The translations under genes and the position numbers were made by a program. Positions 37,323-46,279 of a stretch of 64,000 bases of DNA are shown in pieces. Source of the stretch: Pseudorhodoferax sp. Leaf267 (GTDB taxonomy: Bacteria > Pseudomonadota > Gammaproteobacteria > Burkholderiales > Burkholderiaceae_C); NCBI RefSeq assembly GCF_001422405.1, contig NZ_LMMV01000005.1:92242-156241 (forward strand). The letters are read 5' to 3'. The notes under the pieces were generated by a model, which made no database searches, was not told the DNA's origin, and saw nothing but the letters and a program-made list of their open reading frames with translations. Position 1 is the stretch's first letter. Each line of letters starts with the position of its first letter.

Positions 37323-38930
37323 ATGCCCCGCCGCTGGCTTTCCCTCGCGCCCATGCTGCTGGTCGCCGCCGTGCTGACCTTGCCCGTGCTGGCCGTGCTG
37401 GCGTCGTGGACGCAGTGGGACGCCCAGACGGCGCAGATCCTGCGCGAGATGGGCCAGACCGTGCTGCCCGGCTACGTGGGCACCACGGTGGCGCTGAGCG
37501 CGATGGTGGCGTTCGGCGTGGTGCTGGTCGGCACGGCCACCGCGGCCTGCGTGACGCTGTTCGACTTCCGCGGCCGGCGCACCATGGAATGGGCGCTGCT
37601 GCTGCCGCTCGCCATGCCGGCCTATGTGCTGGCCTATGCCTACACCGACTTCCTGCAGTTCAGCGGCCCGGCGCAGACCTGGCTGCGCGAGAGCTTCGGG
37701 CTGCGCGGCCGCGTTCTGCCCGAGGTGCGCAGCCTGTGGGGTGCGGCCTGGGTGTTCACGTTCTCGCTGTACCCCTACGTCTACCTGCTGGCGCGCACGG
37801 CGCTGGCCGAGCGCGCCACGCACCTGATGGAGGCCGCGCGGCTGCTGGGCGCACCGCTTTCGCGCCGCATCCGCGAGGTGGCGCTGCCGATGGCGCGGCC
37901 GGCCATCGCCGCCGGCACGGCGCTGGCGTTGATGGAGACGCTGGCGGACTTCGGCGTCTCCAGCTACTTCGGCATCCAGACCTTCACGGCCGGCATCTAC
38001 AAGGCCTGGCTGGCCATGGACAACCGCATCGCCGCCGCGCAGCTGGCCACCATGCTGCTGGCGCTGGTGGTGGTGCTGCTGGCGCTGGAGCAGCGCGCCC
38101 AGGCGCGCATGCGCTTTGCCACGTCGCGCGGCGCGCGCCCCGCCGGCAGCGATGCCCAGCCCGTGCGACTGCAGGGCGCGCGCTGGCTGCTAGCGCTGGC
38201 GCTGTGTGCGCTGCCGGTGCTGATGGGCTTCGTGCTGCCCGCGCTGTTCATGTTGCGCCCGCTCGCGGCCGACTGGTCGGTGCTGCCCTGGAACCGCTTC
38301 GTGCAATGGGCGACGAACAGCATCTGGCTCGGCGCCTTGACCGCCGTCCTGGCCGTGGCGCTGGCGCTGTTCCTCGCGTTCTGCGTGCGCCGCACGCCGC
38401 GAACGCTGCAGCGCGGCGCCGTGCAGCTGGTGGCCCTGGGCTATGCCGTGCCGGGCGCGGTCATCGTGGTGGGGCTGCTGCTACCGGTGGGCTGGCTGCA
38501 GCAGGCGGCGCCCGACAGCAGTGCGGGCTACTGGATCACGGCCACGGCCTTGGGCATCGTCTGGGCCTACCTGGTGCGCTTTTGCGCCGTGGCGCTGCAG
38601 TCCATGCAGAGCGGCTATGCGCGCATCCCGCAGAGCTTCGACGACTCCGCGCGCATGCTGGGCACGGGCGCCATGGGGCTGCTGCGCCGCGTGCATTGGC
38701 CGCTGCTGCGGCGCTCGACGGCTGCGGCAGCGCTGCTGGTGTTCGTCGACGTGATGAAGGAATTGCCGGCGACCATGGTGCTGCGCCCGTTCAACACCGA
38801 CACGCTGGCCGTGGTGGCCTACCAGCTCGCGCGCGACGAGCGCCTGGGCGAAGCCGCCCTGCCGTCTCTGGCCCTGGTGCTGGTGGGGCTGATGCCGGTG
38901 ATGCTGCTGAGCCGCACGCTGCGCAAGTAG
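37323..38930 (+). CDS. fbpB: Ferric-iron-type ABC transporter permease with two fused halves (FbpB-like)
   Basis: The roughly 535-residue inner-membrane permease is a tandem duplication of two binding-protein-dependent transport domains. About 12 membrane segments are visible, with an EAA-type loop in each half (LMEAARLLGAPLSRRIREVA, and DDSARMLGTGAMGLLRRVHW). This fused architecture is typical of FbpB/SfuB ferric transporters. ATG 37323 puts the first helix LSLAPMLLVAAVLTL at the N-terminus. Upstream ATGs at 37251-37254 lie before or at the -10 box. Iron as substrate is inferred from family. Confidence 0.87.
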   Translation: MPRRWLSLAPMLLVAAVLTLPVLAVLASWTQWDAQTAQILREMGQTVLPGYVGTTVALSAMVAFGVVLVGTATAACVTLFDFRGRRTMEWALLLPLAMPAYVLAYAYTDFLQFSGPAQTWLRESFGLRGRVLPEVRSLWGAAWVFTFSLYPYVYLLARTALAERATHLMEAARLLGAPLSRRIREVALPMARPAIAAGTALALMETLADFGVSSYFGIQTFTAGIYKAWLAMDNRIAAAQLATMLLALVVVLLALEQRAQARMRFATSRGARPAGSDAQPVRLQGARWLLALALCALPVLMGFVLPALFMLRPLAADWSVLPWNRFVQWATNSIWLGALTAVLAVALALFLAFCVRRTPRTLQRGAVQLVALGYAVPGAVIVVGLLLPVGWLQQAAPDSSAGYWITATALGIVWAYLVRFCAVALQSMQSGYARIPQSFDDSARMLGTGAMGLLRRVHWPLLRRSTAAAALLVFVDVMKELPATMVLRPFNTDTLAVVAYQLARDERLGEAALPSLALVLVGLMPVMLLSRTLRK

Positions 38931-38972
38931 CCAGCCCCCGGCCTGCGCGCAGGGCTGCCAGGGAATCGGCGT

Positions 38973-39227
38973 TCAGCGCGACGACGTCGGCGGCATCGGG
39001 CCGCGGTTGTCCAGGTGGCGGAACTTGATCCGGCCCTTGGTCAGGTCGTAGGGCGAGAGCTCCAACGTCACGCGGTCGCCCGCCAGGATGCGGATGTGGT
39101 GCTTGCGCATGCGCCCGGCGCTGTAGGCCACGAGCTGGTGGCCGTTTTCAAGCACCACGCGGTAGCGCGAATCCGGCAGCACTTCGTCCACCACGCCGGT
39201 CATTTCGATCAGGTCTTCCTTCGCCAT
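38973..39227 (-). CDS. infA: Translation initiation factor IF-1
   Basis: The 84-residue S1-like OB-fold protein binds the A site of the 30S subunit during initiation. [20 protein letters not shown], then [20 protein letters not shown] and [20 protein letters not shown] with TKGRI are textbook IF-1. A short Pro/Ser tail beyond KFRHLDNRG extends it past the 72 residues of E. coli IF-1, as seen in other Burkholderiales. Many Burkholderiales have a second infA in the ribosomal protein cluster; this stand-alone copy may be the extra one. It converges on fbpB. The 232 bp upstream hold no gene. Confidence 0.96.
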   Translation of the reverse strand: MAKEDLIEMTGVVDEVLPDSRYRVVLENGHQLVAYSAGRMRKHHIRILAGDRVTLELSPYDLTKGRIKFRHLDNRGPMPPTSSR

Positions 39228-39459
39228 CGTCAGCTTTCGTATCAGTCCATTCCATCAACGGCCCGGGACGGGCCAACCGTATCGCCCTCGCGCCGCATGG
39301 GCGCGAGGTGCCGGTTAGCCCGCACAGGCGGAAAACCCAGCAACGATGCGGTTTAGGAGTCTACCGGAAGGCATCGTTTTGCAGGGTTGCCACAGTGCCG
39401 CGCGCAGCCCGGCCGCGTGCTCGCGCAGGACCGCCGGGTGTCGTGAACGACGCGCGGTC

Positions 39460-40359
39460 TCAGCCACGCTCGCGCGAGCGCTGCAGGATGTAGTCGATGA
39501 AGGTCGCCATGGCCCGCGTGTGGTGCCGGTTCGGCATGTACAGCAGATGCATGTGCGTGCCGAAGATCGACAGCCGCCAGGCGTCCAGTGCCGTGACGGC
39601 GGTGCCGGCCTCCAGCAGGTCGCGCACCGTGTAGTCGGGCACCAGTCCGACACCGAGGCCGGCGACGATGGCCTCGCGCAGGAACATGAAGTTCTCCGAG
39701 ATCAGCGTGGGCTCGATCAGCACCTCGTGCCGTTCGGCGTCCAGATAGGCGGCCAGGCGCAGCTGCCTGCCGATCACCGCCGCCGTCAACAGCGGCGTGT
39801 GCTGCAGGTCTTCCAGACGCTGCGGCAGGCCCTGGCGCTCGGCATAGTCGCGCGAGGCGCAGGCCACGAAGCGCACCGGCCCCATGTCGCGCGCGACCAG
39901 GTTCTGCGGCGGGTCCGACAGCACGCGCACGGCGATGTCGATCTCCTCGCGCATCAGGTCTTCCACGCGGTTCTCGAACAGCACGTCCAGCACGATGGCC
40001 GGGTACAGCCGCTTGAAGTCCAGCAACCAGGGCGACATGGTCAATTGCCCATAGCCGCTGGGCACCGAGAGCCGCACGCGCCCGCCCAGCTCCTGCCCCA
40101 GCGTGGCCACGGCCTCGCGCGCGGCCAGCAGCTCGTTCTGGATCACGCGGCCGTGCTCGTAGAGCTTGAGCCCGATCTCGGTCGCCTCCAGCCGGCGCGT
40201 GGTGCGGCGGATCAGCTGCTGGCCGATGGCGCGCTCCACCTGGTTCAGGTGGTAACTGATGTTGGCCCTGCTCATCTTGAGCCGGCGCGCGGCCTCAGCC
40301 AGGTTGCCGGCATCCAGAATCTGGACCAGCAAGGTCAGGGATTGGACATCGAGGCTCAT
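39460..40359 (-). CDS. LysR-family regulator, divergent from the Pim-like operon
   Basis: The 299-residue regulator has the N-terminal LysR helix-turn-helix (LVQILDAGNLAEAARRLKMS, then RANISYHLNQVERAIGQQL) and a substrate-binding domain from about residue 90. The SRANISYHLNQ recognition helix departs from the usual xxAVSRxIxxLE but keeps the spacing. It is divergent from the beta-oxidation operon across a 98-bp gap rich in inverted repeats, which makes it the likely regulator with a dicarboxylate or its CoA ester as inducer. Both targets and inducer are inferred. Confidence 0.9.
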   Translation of the reverse strand: MSLDVQSLTLLVQILDAGNLAEAARRLKMSRANISYHLNQVERAIGQQLIRRTTRRLEATEIGLKLYEHGRVIQNELLAAREAVATLGQELGGRVRLSVPSGYGQLTMSPWLLDFKRLYPAIVLDVLFENRVEDLMREEIDIAVRVLSDPPQNLVARDMGPVRFVACASRDYAERQGLPQRLEDLQHTPLLTAAVIGRQLRLAAYLDAERHEVLIEPTLISENFMFLREAIVAGLGVGLVPDYTVRDLLEAGTAVTALDAWRLSIFGTHMHLLYMPNRHHTRAMATFIDYILQRSRERG

Positions 40360-40429
40360 TGTTCAAATCGGCTTGACGGTGTGTCCAAAGTCTATGCCAT
40401 TGTCAAGCCGACGAAGCAGGCGAACAATG
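40357..40429. promoter_or_regulatory. Nested inverted repeats in the LysR/Pim-like intergenic region
   Basis: The outer pair CATTGTTC (40357-40364) and GAACAATG (40422-40429) encloses the inner pair CGGCTTGAC (40369-40377) and GTCAAGCCG (40402-40410). Both are perfect and nearly share a centre. This fits binding of a LysR tetramer to recognition and activation sites. The inner left arm also contains TTGACG, a possible -35. Confidence 0.6.
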
Positions 40430-40457
40430 CCGGCTCCGCTTCCTCAGGAGACAAGAC

Positions 40458-42569
40458 ATGGCGACAGACGAACAAGTGGTCCGCACCCAACTGCACGGCA
40501 AGGTGCTGCTGGTCACCGTGGACAACCCGCCCGTGAACGCGCTGGGCGCCGCTGTGCGCCGCGGCCTGGCCGACGCGATGGAGCGCGCCGAGGGCGATGC
40601 CGCCATCGCCGCCGTGCTGATCGTGGGCGCCGGCAAGAGCTTCATCGCCGGGGCCGACATCCGCGAATTCGGCCTGCCGCCGCAGCCGCCGCTGCTGACC
40701 GATGTCTGCAAGCGCATCGAGGCGAGCAGGAAACCCGTGATCGCCGCTATCCACGGCGCCGCGCTGGGCGGTGGATTGGAAGTGGCCATCGCCGCGCACT
40801 ACCGCATCGCGGTCGCCAACGCCAAGCTCGGCCTGCCCGAAGTGCTGCTGGGCCTGCTGCCCGGTGCCGGCGGCACGCAGCGCGCACCGCGCCTGGTGGG
40901 CGCCGCCGCCGCGCTGGACATCATGCTGACGGGCCGCCACGTGGGCGCTGCCGAAGCGCTGAAGCTGGGCCTGATCGACCGCCTGGCCAAGAGCGACGAC
41001 ACGCTGGCCGAGGGCCTGGCCTATGCCCAGGAACTCCTGGCCGCGGGCGCCGGCCCGCGCCGCGCGCGCGACGCCACAGGCCTGGCCGACGTGGAGGCCA
41101 GCCGCGCCGCTATCGCCGCCGCGCGTGCCGAGCAGAAGAAGAAATCGCACAACCTGTTCTCGCCGCACAGGATCGTCGACGCGGTCGAAGCCGCCCTCGA
41201 CAAGCCCTTCGACGAGGCCATCAAGTACGAGCGCGAGCTGTTCATGCAGTGCCTGGACAGCCCGCAGCGCGCCGGCCTGATCCACGCTTTCTTCTCCGAG
41301 CGCGACGTGGCCAAGGTGCCCGAGGCCGCAGCCGCCCAACCGCGCGCGCTGCAGTCCGTCGGCGTGGTCGGCGGCGGCACCATGGGCGCCGGCATCGCCG
41401 TGGCCGCGCTGGACGCCGGCCTGCCCGTCACCATGGTCGAGCGCGACGAGGCCTCCATTGCCCGCGGCCGCGCCAATGTCGAGAAGGTCTACGACGGCCT
41501 CATCGCCAAGGGCCGCATGACGGCGGACGGCAAGGCCAAGGTCATGGCGCGCTACACCGGCAGCACCGACTACGCCGCCTTCGCCAACGTGGACCTCGTC
41601 ATCGAAGCCGTGTTCGAAGACATCGAGGTCAAGAGGGCCGTGTTCAAGGAGCTCGACCGCGTCTGCAAACCCGGCGCCGTGCTGGCCACCAACACCTCCT
41701 ACCTGGACATCGACGCCATCGCCGCCAGCATCGGCCGGCCGCAGGACGTGATCGGCCTGCACTTTTTCTCGCCGGCGAACATCATGAAGCTGCTGGAGAT
41801 CGTGGTGCCGGCCAAGGTCAGTCCCGACGTGGTGGCCACGGCCTTCGAGTTGGCCAAGAAGCTCAAGAAGGTGCCGGTGCGTGCCGGCGTGTGCGACGGC
41901 TTCATCGGCAACCGCATCCTGGCCGTCTACAAGCAGGCCGCCGACTACCTCATGGAAGACGGCGCCAGCCCCTACGCCATCGACGCGGCGGTGCGCAACT
42001 TCGGCTACCCCATGGGCCCTTTCCAGGTGTCGGACCTCGCCGGTGGCGACATCGGCTGGGCCACGCGCAAGCGCAAAGCGGCGACGCGCAACCCTGAAGC
42101 CCGGTATGTGCCCGTGGCCGACCGCATCTGCGAGCGCGGCTGGTTCGGCCAGAAGACCGGCCGCGGCTGGTACCAGTACCCGCAGGGCGCACGCACCGGG
42201 GTGGAAGACCCCGAGGTGCTGGCCATCGTCGACGCCGAACGCGCCGCCAAGGGCATCACGCCGCGCAGCTTCACCGAAGAAGAGATCATGCGCCGCTACA
42301 TGGCCGCCATGGTCAACGAGGGCGCCAAGGTCGTGGCCGAAGGCATCGCGCTGCGCCCGCTGGACGTGGACGTGACCTTCCTCTCGGGCTACGGCTTTCC
42401 GCGCTTTCGCGGTGGCCCCATGCACTACGCCGACACGGTGGGCCTGCCTAAGATCCTGGACGACATCCAGACCTTCGCCAAGGAAGACCCGCTGTTCTGG
42501 CAGCCCGCGCCGTTGCTGGTAAAGCTCGTCGCCGAAGGCAAGAATTTCGCGAGCCTGAACAAGGCCTGA
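40458..42569 (+). CDS. PimF-like enoyl-CoA hydratase / 3-hydroxyacyl-CoA dehydrogenase fusion
   Basis: The 703-residue beta-oxidation enzyme has an N-terminal crotonase domain (about 1-190). Its oxyanion-hole loop is FIAGADIREF, followed by HGAALGGGLEVA and the LPEVLLGLLPGAGGTQR segment. The 3-hydroxyacyl-CoA dehydrogenase part follows, with NAD motif VGVVGGGTMGAGI (about 300-312), catalytic H435 in GLHFFSPANIM and the C-terminal dimerisation domain. It hydrates and then oxidises acyl-CoA intermediates. The gene order with thiolase, two acyl-CoA dehydrogenases and a hydratase matches the pim operon of Rhodopseudomonas palustris for pimelate and related dicarboxylates. AGGAGA precedes the ATG. 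Confidence 0.92.
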   Translation: MATDEQVVRTQLHGKVLLVTVDNPPVNALGAAVRRGLADAMERAEGDAAIAAVLIVGAGKSFIAGADIREFGLPPQPPLLTDVCKRIEASRKPVIAAIHGAALGGGLEVAIAAHYRIAVANAKLGLPEVLLGLLPGAGGTQRAPRLVGAAAALDIMLTGRHVGAAEALKLGLIDRLAKSDDTLAEGLAYAQELLAAGAGPRRARDATGLADVEASRAAIAAARAEQKKKSHNLFSPHRIVDAVEAALDKPFDEAIKYERELFMQCLDSPQRAGLIHAFFSERDVAKVPEAAAAQPRALQSVGVVGGGTMGAGIAVAALDAGLPVTMVERDEASIARGRANVEKVYDGLIAKGRMTADGKAKVMARYTGSTDYAAFANVDLVIEAVFEDIEVKRAVFKELDRVCKPGAVLATNTSYLDIDAIAASIGRPQDVIGLHFFSPANIMKLLEIVVPAKVSPDVVATAFELAKKLKKVPVRAGVCDGFIGNRILAVYKQAADYLMEDGASPYAIDAAVRNFGYPMGPFQVSDLAGGDIGWATRKRKAATRNPEARYVPVADRICERGWFGQKTGRGWYQYPQGARTGVEDPEVLAIVDAERAAKGITPRSFTEEEIMRRYMAAMVNEGAKVVAEGIALRPLDVDVTFLSGYGFPRFRGGPMHYADTVGLPKILDDIQTFAKEDPLFWQPAPLLVKLVAEGKNFASLNKA

Positions 42570-42604
42570 TCCCTCTCTCACACACAACCACCAGGAGACC
42601 CGCC

Positions 42605-43792
42605 ATGCGCGAAGCCGTCATCGTTTCCACCGCCCGCACCCCGCTCACCAAGTCGCACCGCGGCGAATTCAACATCACGCCCGGCCCCACGCTGGCGGCC
42701 TTCGCCGTCAAGGCCGCGGTCGAGCGCTCGGGCCTGGACCCGGCGCTGATCGAAGACCTGATCCTGGGCACCGGCTACCCCGAGGGCACGACCGGCCGCA
42801 ACGTGGGCCGCCAGACGGCCCTGCGCGCCGGCCTGCCGCTGTCGGTGGCCGGCCTCACCGTCAGCCGCTTCTGCGCCTCGGGCCTGCAGGCGATTGCCAG
42901 CGCGGCCGGTGCCATCGTGGCCGGCGCGCCGGCCATGGTGGCCGGCGGCGTGGAAAGCATCTCGCAGATCCGCACCCGCAGCGCCACCGATGCCGGCGAT
43001 TCGGGCATGGACCCCTGGCTGGTCGAGCACAAGCCCGCCCTCTACATGGCCATGATCGAGACCGCCGACATCGTGGCCGCCCGCTACAACATCAGCCGCG
43101 AGGCGCAGGACCGCTTCTCCGCCGAGAGCCAGCGCCGCACCGAGGTGGCGCAAAAGGCCGGCATCTACGCCGACGAAATCGTGCCCTGCACCACCACCAT
43201 GGCCGTGACCGACAAGGAAACCAAGGCCGTCACGCAGCGTGAAGTGACCGCCACCATGGACAACTGCAACCGCCCCGGCACCACCTACGAGGCGCTGGCC
43301 AAGCTGCAGCCCGTGCGCGCGCCGGACCAGTTCATCACGGCCGGCAACGCCTCGCAGCTGTCAGACGGCGCCTCGGCCTGCGTGATGGTCGAAGCCAAGG
43401 AAGCCGAGCGCCTGGGCCTCAAGCCCCTGGGCGCGTTCCGCGGCTTTGCGGTCGCCGGTTGCGAGCCCGACGAGATGGGCATCGGCCCGGTCTATGCCAT
43501 CCCCAAGCTGCTCAAGCGCCATGGCCTCACGGTGGACGACATCGACCTGTGGGAACTGAACGAAGCCTTCGCCTCGCAGGCGCTGTATTGCCAGCAGCAG
43601 CTGGGCATCCCGCACGAGAAGCTCAACGTGAATGGCGGCGCGATTTCCATCGGCCACCCATTCGGCATGACGGGCGCGCGCCTGGCCGGCCACCTGCTGC
43701 TGGAAGGCCGCCGCCGCAAGGCCAAGTACGGCGTGGTGTCCATGTGCATCGCCGGTGGCATGGGCGCCGCCGGCCTGTTCGAAATGTATTGA
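42605..43792 (+). CDS. PimB-like acetyl-CoA acyltransferase (thiolase)
   Basis: The 395-residue thiolase has the nucleophile C90 in VSRFCASGLQA, the ELNEAFASQ histidine/asparagine-region motif and the C-terminal base in SMCIAGGMGAAG. GGAISIGHPFGMTGAR contributes the second histidine. It cleaves 3-oxoacyl-CoA to acetyl-CoA and a shortened acyl-CoA, the last step of the cycle. It has an AGGAGA ribosome binding site and follows the fusion enzyme by 35 bp. A structured repeat separates it from the first acyl-CoA dehydrogenase. Confidence 0.94.
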   Translation: MREAVIVSTARTPLTKSHRGEFNITPGPTLAAFAVKAAVERSGLDPALIEDLILGTGYPEGTTGRNVGRQTALRAGLPLSVAGLTVSRFCASGLQAIASAAGAIVAGAPAMVAGGVESISQIRTRSATDAGDSGMDPWLVEHKPALYMAMIETADIVAARYNISREAQDRFSAESQRRTEVAQKAGIYADEIVPCTTTMAVTDKETKAVTQREVTATMDNCNRPGTTYEALAKLQPVRAPDQFITAGNASQLSDGASACVMVEAKEAERLGLKPLGAFRGFAVAGCEPDEMGIGPVYAIPKLLKRHGLTVDDIDLWELNEAFASQALYCQQQLGIPHEKLNVNGGAISIGHPFGMTGARLAGHLLLEGRRRKAKYGVVSMCIAGGMGAAGLFEMY

Positions 43793-43809
43793 CCACCCCC
43801 GTTTGGATG

Positions 43810-43886
43810 GCTCACTGCGTGTAGCCACCCCATCCCCCCTCGAGGGGGCGCACCCAGCGGCCTGGCAGAGCCAGTTCCGCGGGTGC
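43810..43886 (+). repeat. Structured dispersed repeat, second copy with compensatory changes
   Basis: GCTCACTGCGTGTAGCC is followed by the CCCCC/GGGGG hairpin (43835-43848). The three-helix arm then reads GCACCC/GGGTGC (43850-43855 with 43881-43886), GCGG/CCGC, and CTGGC-AGA-GCCAG (43862-43874). Relative to the copy at 28715, stem bases change on both sides so pairing is kept. It lies between the thiolase and acyl-CoA dehydrogenase genes. Confidence 0.75.
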
Positions 43887-43968
43887 ACTGGGATGGTCTG
43901 CTCTGCGGCCTTTGGCATCGCCGCATGCCGGCCCGCGCTGAGAACGGCAGAACTGAAAGGACAAAAGT

Positions 43969-45147
43969 ATGGACATGAACTTCACCCCCGAAGAAATCGC
44001 GTTCCGCGATGAAGTGCGCGCCTTCCTGAAGGACAACCTGACGCCCGAGCTCTCCGACAAGGTCGGCGATGGCGAGCACCTCTCAAAGGCCGACATGGAA
44101 GCCTGGCACGCCAAGCTGAACGCGCGCGGCTGGCTGGCCAACCACTGGCCCGAGCAGTATGGCGGCCCTGGCTGGAGCGCCGTGCAGAAGTACATCTTCG
44201 AACACGAGTGCGCCATCGCACACGCACCGCGCATCGTGCCCTTCGGCGTGAACATGCTTGGCCCCGTGCTCATCAAGTACGGCAACGAGCAGCAGAAGAA
44301 GCATTGGCTGCCGCGCATCCTGAACGGCGACGACTGGTGGTGCCAGGGCTACAGCGAGCCCGGCGCGGGCTCGGACCTGGCGGGCGTGAAGACCACCGCC
44401 GTGCGCGACGGCAACGACTACATCGTCAACGGCCAGAAGACCTGGACCACGCTGGGCCAGCACGCCAACATGATCTTCTGCCTGGTGCGCACCGACCCGG
44501 CGGCCAAGAAGCAGTCGGGCATCAGCTTCCTGCTGGTGGACATGCAGAGCCCGGGCGTGGAGATCCGCCCCATCATCACGCTGGACGGCGCGCACGAGGT
44601 CAACGAAGTCTTCTTCACCGACGTGCGCGTGCCCGCCGAGAACCTGGTCTACGAGGAGAACCGCGGCTGGGACTGTGCCAAGTACCTGCTGACCTACGAG
44701 CGCACCAACATCGCCGGTGTGGGCTTCTCCATCGCCGCGCTGGCCCGGCTCAAGAAGGCCGCCGCCAAGGTGCAGAAGAACGGCAAGCCGCTGCTGGACG
44801 ACCCGCTGTTCGCGGCGCGTGTGGCCAAGGTCGAGATCGACCTGGAAAACATGAAGACCACCAACCTGCGCGTGATCGCGGCCGTGGCCGGTGGCGGCGT
44901 GCCGGGTGCCGAGAGCTCGATGCTGAAGATCCGCGGCACGGTGATCCGCCAGGAACTCACCTCGCTGCTGCGCCGCGCCATGGGCCCCGAGGCGCGTGCG
45001 CTGGCCGACGAAGAAGGCTGGCACCCCGGCGCCGAGGAAGCGCCCAACGCGGCGCTCGGCTACTTCAACAACCGCAAGCTGTCGATCTTCGGCGGCTCCA
45101 ACGAGATCCAGCGCAACATCATCTCCAAGATGATCCTGGGACTGTGA
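43969..45147 (+). CDS. PimC-like acyl-CoA dehydrogenase, large subunit
   Basis: The 392-residue flavoprotein introduces the alpha-beta double bond of an acyl-CoA. The N-terminus MDMNFTPEEIAFRDEVRAFL and the GWLANHWPEQYGGPGW segment resemble the large subunit of pimeloyl-CoA dehydrogenase. The flavin and substrate motifs CQGYSEPGAGSDLAGVKT and the C-terminal GGSNEIQRNIISKMI are standard for the superfamily. It is followed after 7 bp by a second, divergent acyl-CoA dehydrogenase, so the active enzyme is probably a heteromer of the two. Confidence 0.9.
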   Translation: MDMNFTPEEIAFRDEVRAFLKDNLTPELSDKVGDGEHLSKADMEAWHAKLNARGWLANHWPEQYGGPGWSAVQKYIFEHECAIAHAPRIVPFGVNMLGPVLIKYGNEQQKKHWLPRILNGDDWWCQGYSEPGAGSDLAGVKTTAVRDGNDYIVNGQKTWTTLGQHANMIFCLVRTDPAAKKQSGISFLLVDMQSPGVEIRPIITLDGAHEVNEVFFTDVRVPAENLVYEENRGWDCAKYLLTYERTNIAGVGFSIAALARLKKAAAKVQKNGKPLLDDPLFAARVAKVEIDLENMKTTNLRVIAAVAGGGVPGAESSMLKIRGTVIRQELTSLLRRAMGPEARALADEEGWHPGAEEAPNAALGYFNNRKLSIFGGSNEIQRNIISKMILGL

Positions 45148-45154
45148 GGCCAAG

Positions 45155-46279
45155 ATGAACTTCGAACACACCGAGGACCGCCGCATGCTGGCGGACACTT
45201 TGAACCGCTACGTGGCCGAGCAGTACGGCATCGAGGCGCGGCACAAGATCGTGAAGGCGCCCAAGGGCTACAGCACCGAGCAGTGGCAGCAGTTCGCCGA
45301 ACTCGGCGCCATCGGCGCGCTGTTCAGCGAGGCCGATGGCGGCTACGGCGGCGCGGGCTTCGACATCGCCGTCGTCTTCGAGGCGCTGGGCCGCGGCCTG
45401 GTGGTCGAGCCGCTGCTGGGCAGCGCCGTGCTGGCCGGCAGCGCGATCGCCAAGGCGGGCAACGAAGCCCAGCGCGCGCACTTGGAGAAGATCATCGACG
45501 GCAGCACGATTGCTGCCTTCGCGCATGGCGAGCCGGGCAGCGGCTACACGCTGGACCAGGCCGCCACCACCGCAACGCAGACCAGCGACGGCTGGCTGCT
45601 GAACGGCACCAAGACCATGGTGCAGCAGGGCGAAGCCGCCACGCTGTTCGTGGTCTCGGCCAGCACCACGCAGGGTCTGTCGCTGTTCCTGGTGCCGGCC
45701 GATGCCACGGGCGTGTCGGTCAACGGCTCGCCCACGGTGGACGGTGGCCGCGTGGCCCAGGTCACGCTGACGAACGTCACCGTGCCGGCCGACGCGCTGC
45801 TGGGCACCGAAGGCAAGGCGCTGGCCACCGTCGAGCATGCGGTCGCCCGTGGCATCGTGGCGCTGGCCGCCGAGTCGCTGGGCACCATGGACGTGGCGCG
45901 CGCCGCCACGCTGGAATACCTGCAGACGCGCAAGCAGTTCGGCGTGCCCATCGGCAGCTTCCAGGCGCTGCAGCACCGCATGGCCGATGTGCTGCTGGAG
46001 ATCGAGCAGGCCCGCTCGGCCGTGATCAACGCCGCGGCCGCGGTGGATGGCGACGACCGCATCGCACGCGAGAAGGCTGTGTCGGCCGCCAAGTACAGCG
46101 TGGGTCGCATCGGTACGCTGGTGGCCGAGGAGGCCATCCAGCTGCACGGCGGCATCGGCATGACCTGGGAACTGCCGCTGTCGCACTATGCCAAGCGCCT
46201 GGTCATGATCGACCACCAGCTCGGCGACGAGGACTTCCACCTGCAGCGCTACATCGCGCTGGGCAAGGAGGCCGCATGA
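45155..46279 (+). CDS. PimD-like acyl-CoA dehydrogenase, small subunit
   Basis: The 374-residue protein is the partner acyl-CoA dehydrogenase (MNFEHTEDRRMLADTLNRYV, then ELGAIGALFSEADGGYGG). The HGEPGSGYTLD segment, the ARGIVALAAESLGTMD region and the C-terminal QLHGGIGMTWELPLSHYAKR are preserved, while the sequence is quite distant from the preceding gene. It resembles PimD of the pimelate operon. Its stop overlaps the ATG of the hydratase gene (ATGA). Electron acceptor is presumably electron-transfer flavoprotein encoded elsewhere. Confidence 0.9.
   Translation: MNFEHTEDRRMLADTLNRYVAEQYGIEARHKIVKAPKGYSTEQWQQFAELGAIGALFSEADGGYGGAGFDIAVVFEALGRGLVVEPLLGSAVLAGSAIAKAGNEAQRAHLEKIIDGSTIAAFAHGEPGSGYTLDQAATTATQTSDGWLLNGTKTMVQQGEAATLFVVSASTTQGLSLFLVPADATGVSVNGSPTVDGGRVAQVTLTNVTVPADALLGTEGKALATVEHAVARGIVALAAESLGTMDVARAATLEYLQTRKQFGVPIGSFQALQHRMADVLLEIEQARSAVINAAAAVDGDDRIAREKAVSAAKYSVGRIGTLVAEEAIQLHGGIGMTWELPLSHYAKRLVMIDHQLGDEDFHLQRYIALGKEAA

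Noticed and set aside
38942..38953. Terminator between fbpB and infA from the CCTGCGCGCAGG palindrome
   Set aside because: There is no loop space and no T-run; it is a short palindrome only.
40373..40398. Promoter TTGACG ... TATGCC for the Pim-like operon
   Set aside because: The spacer is only 14 bp, too short for a normal sigma-70 promoter, so it was not listed as a promoter.
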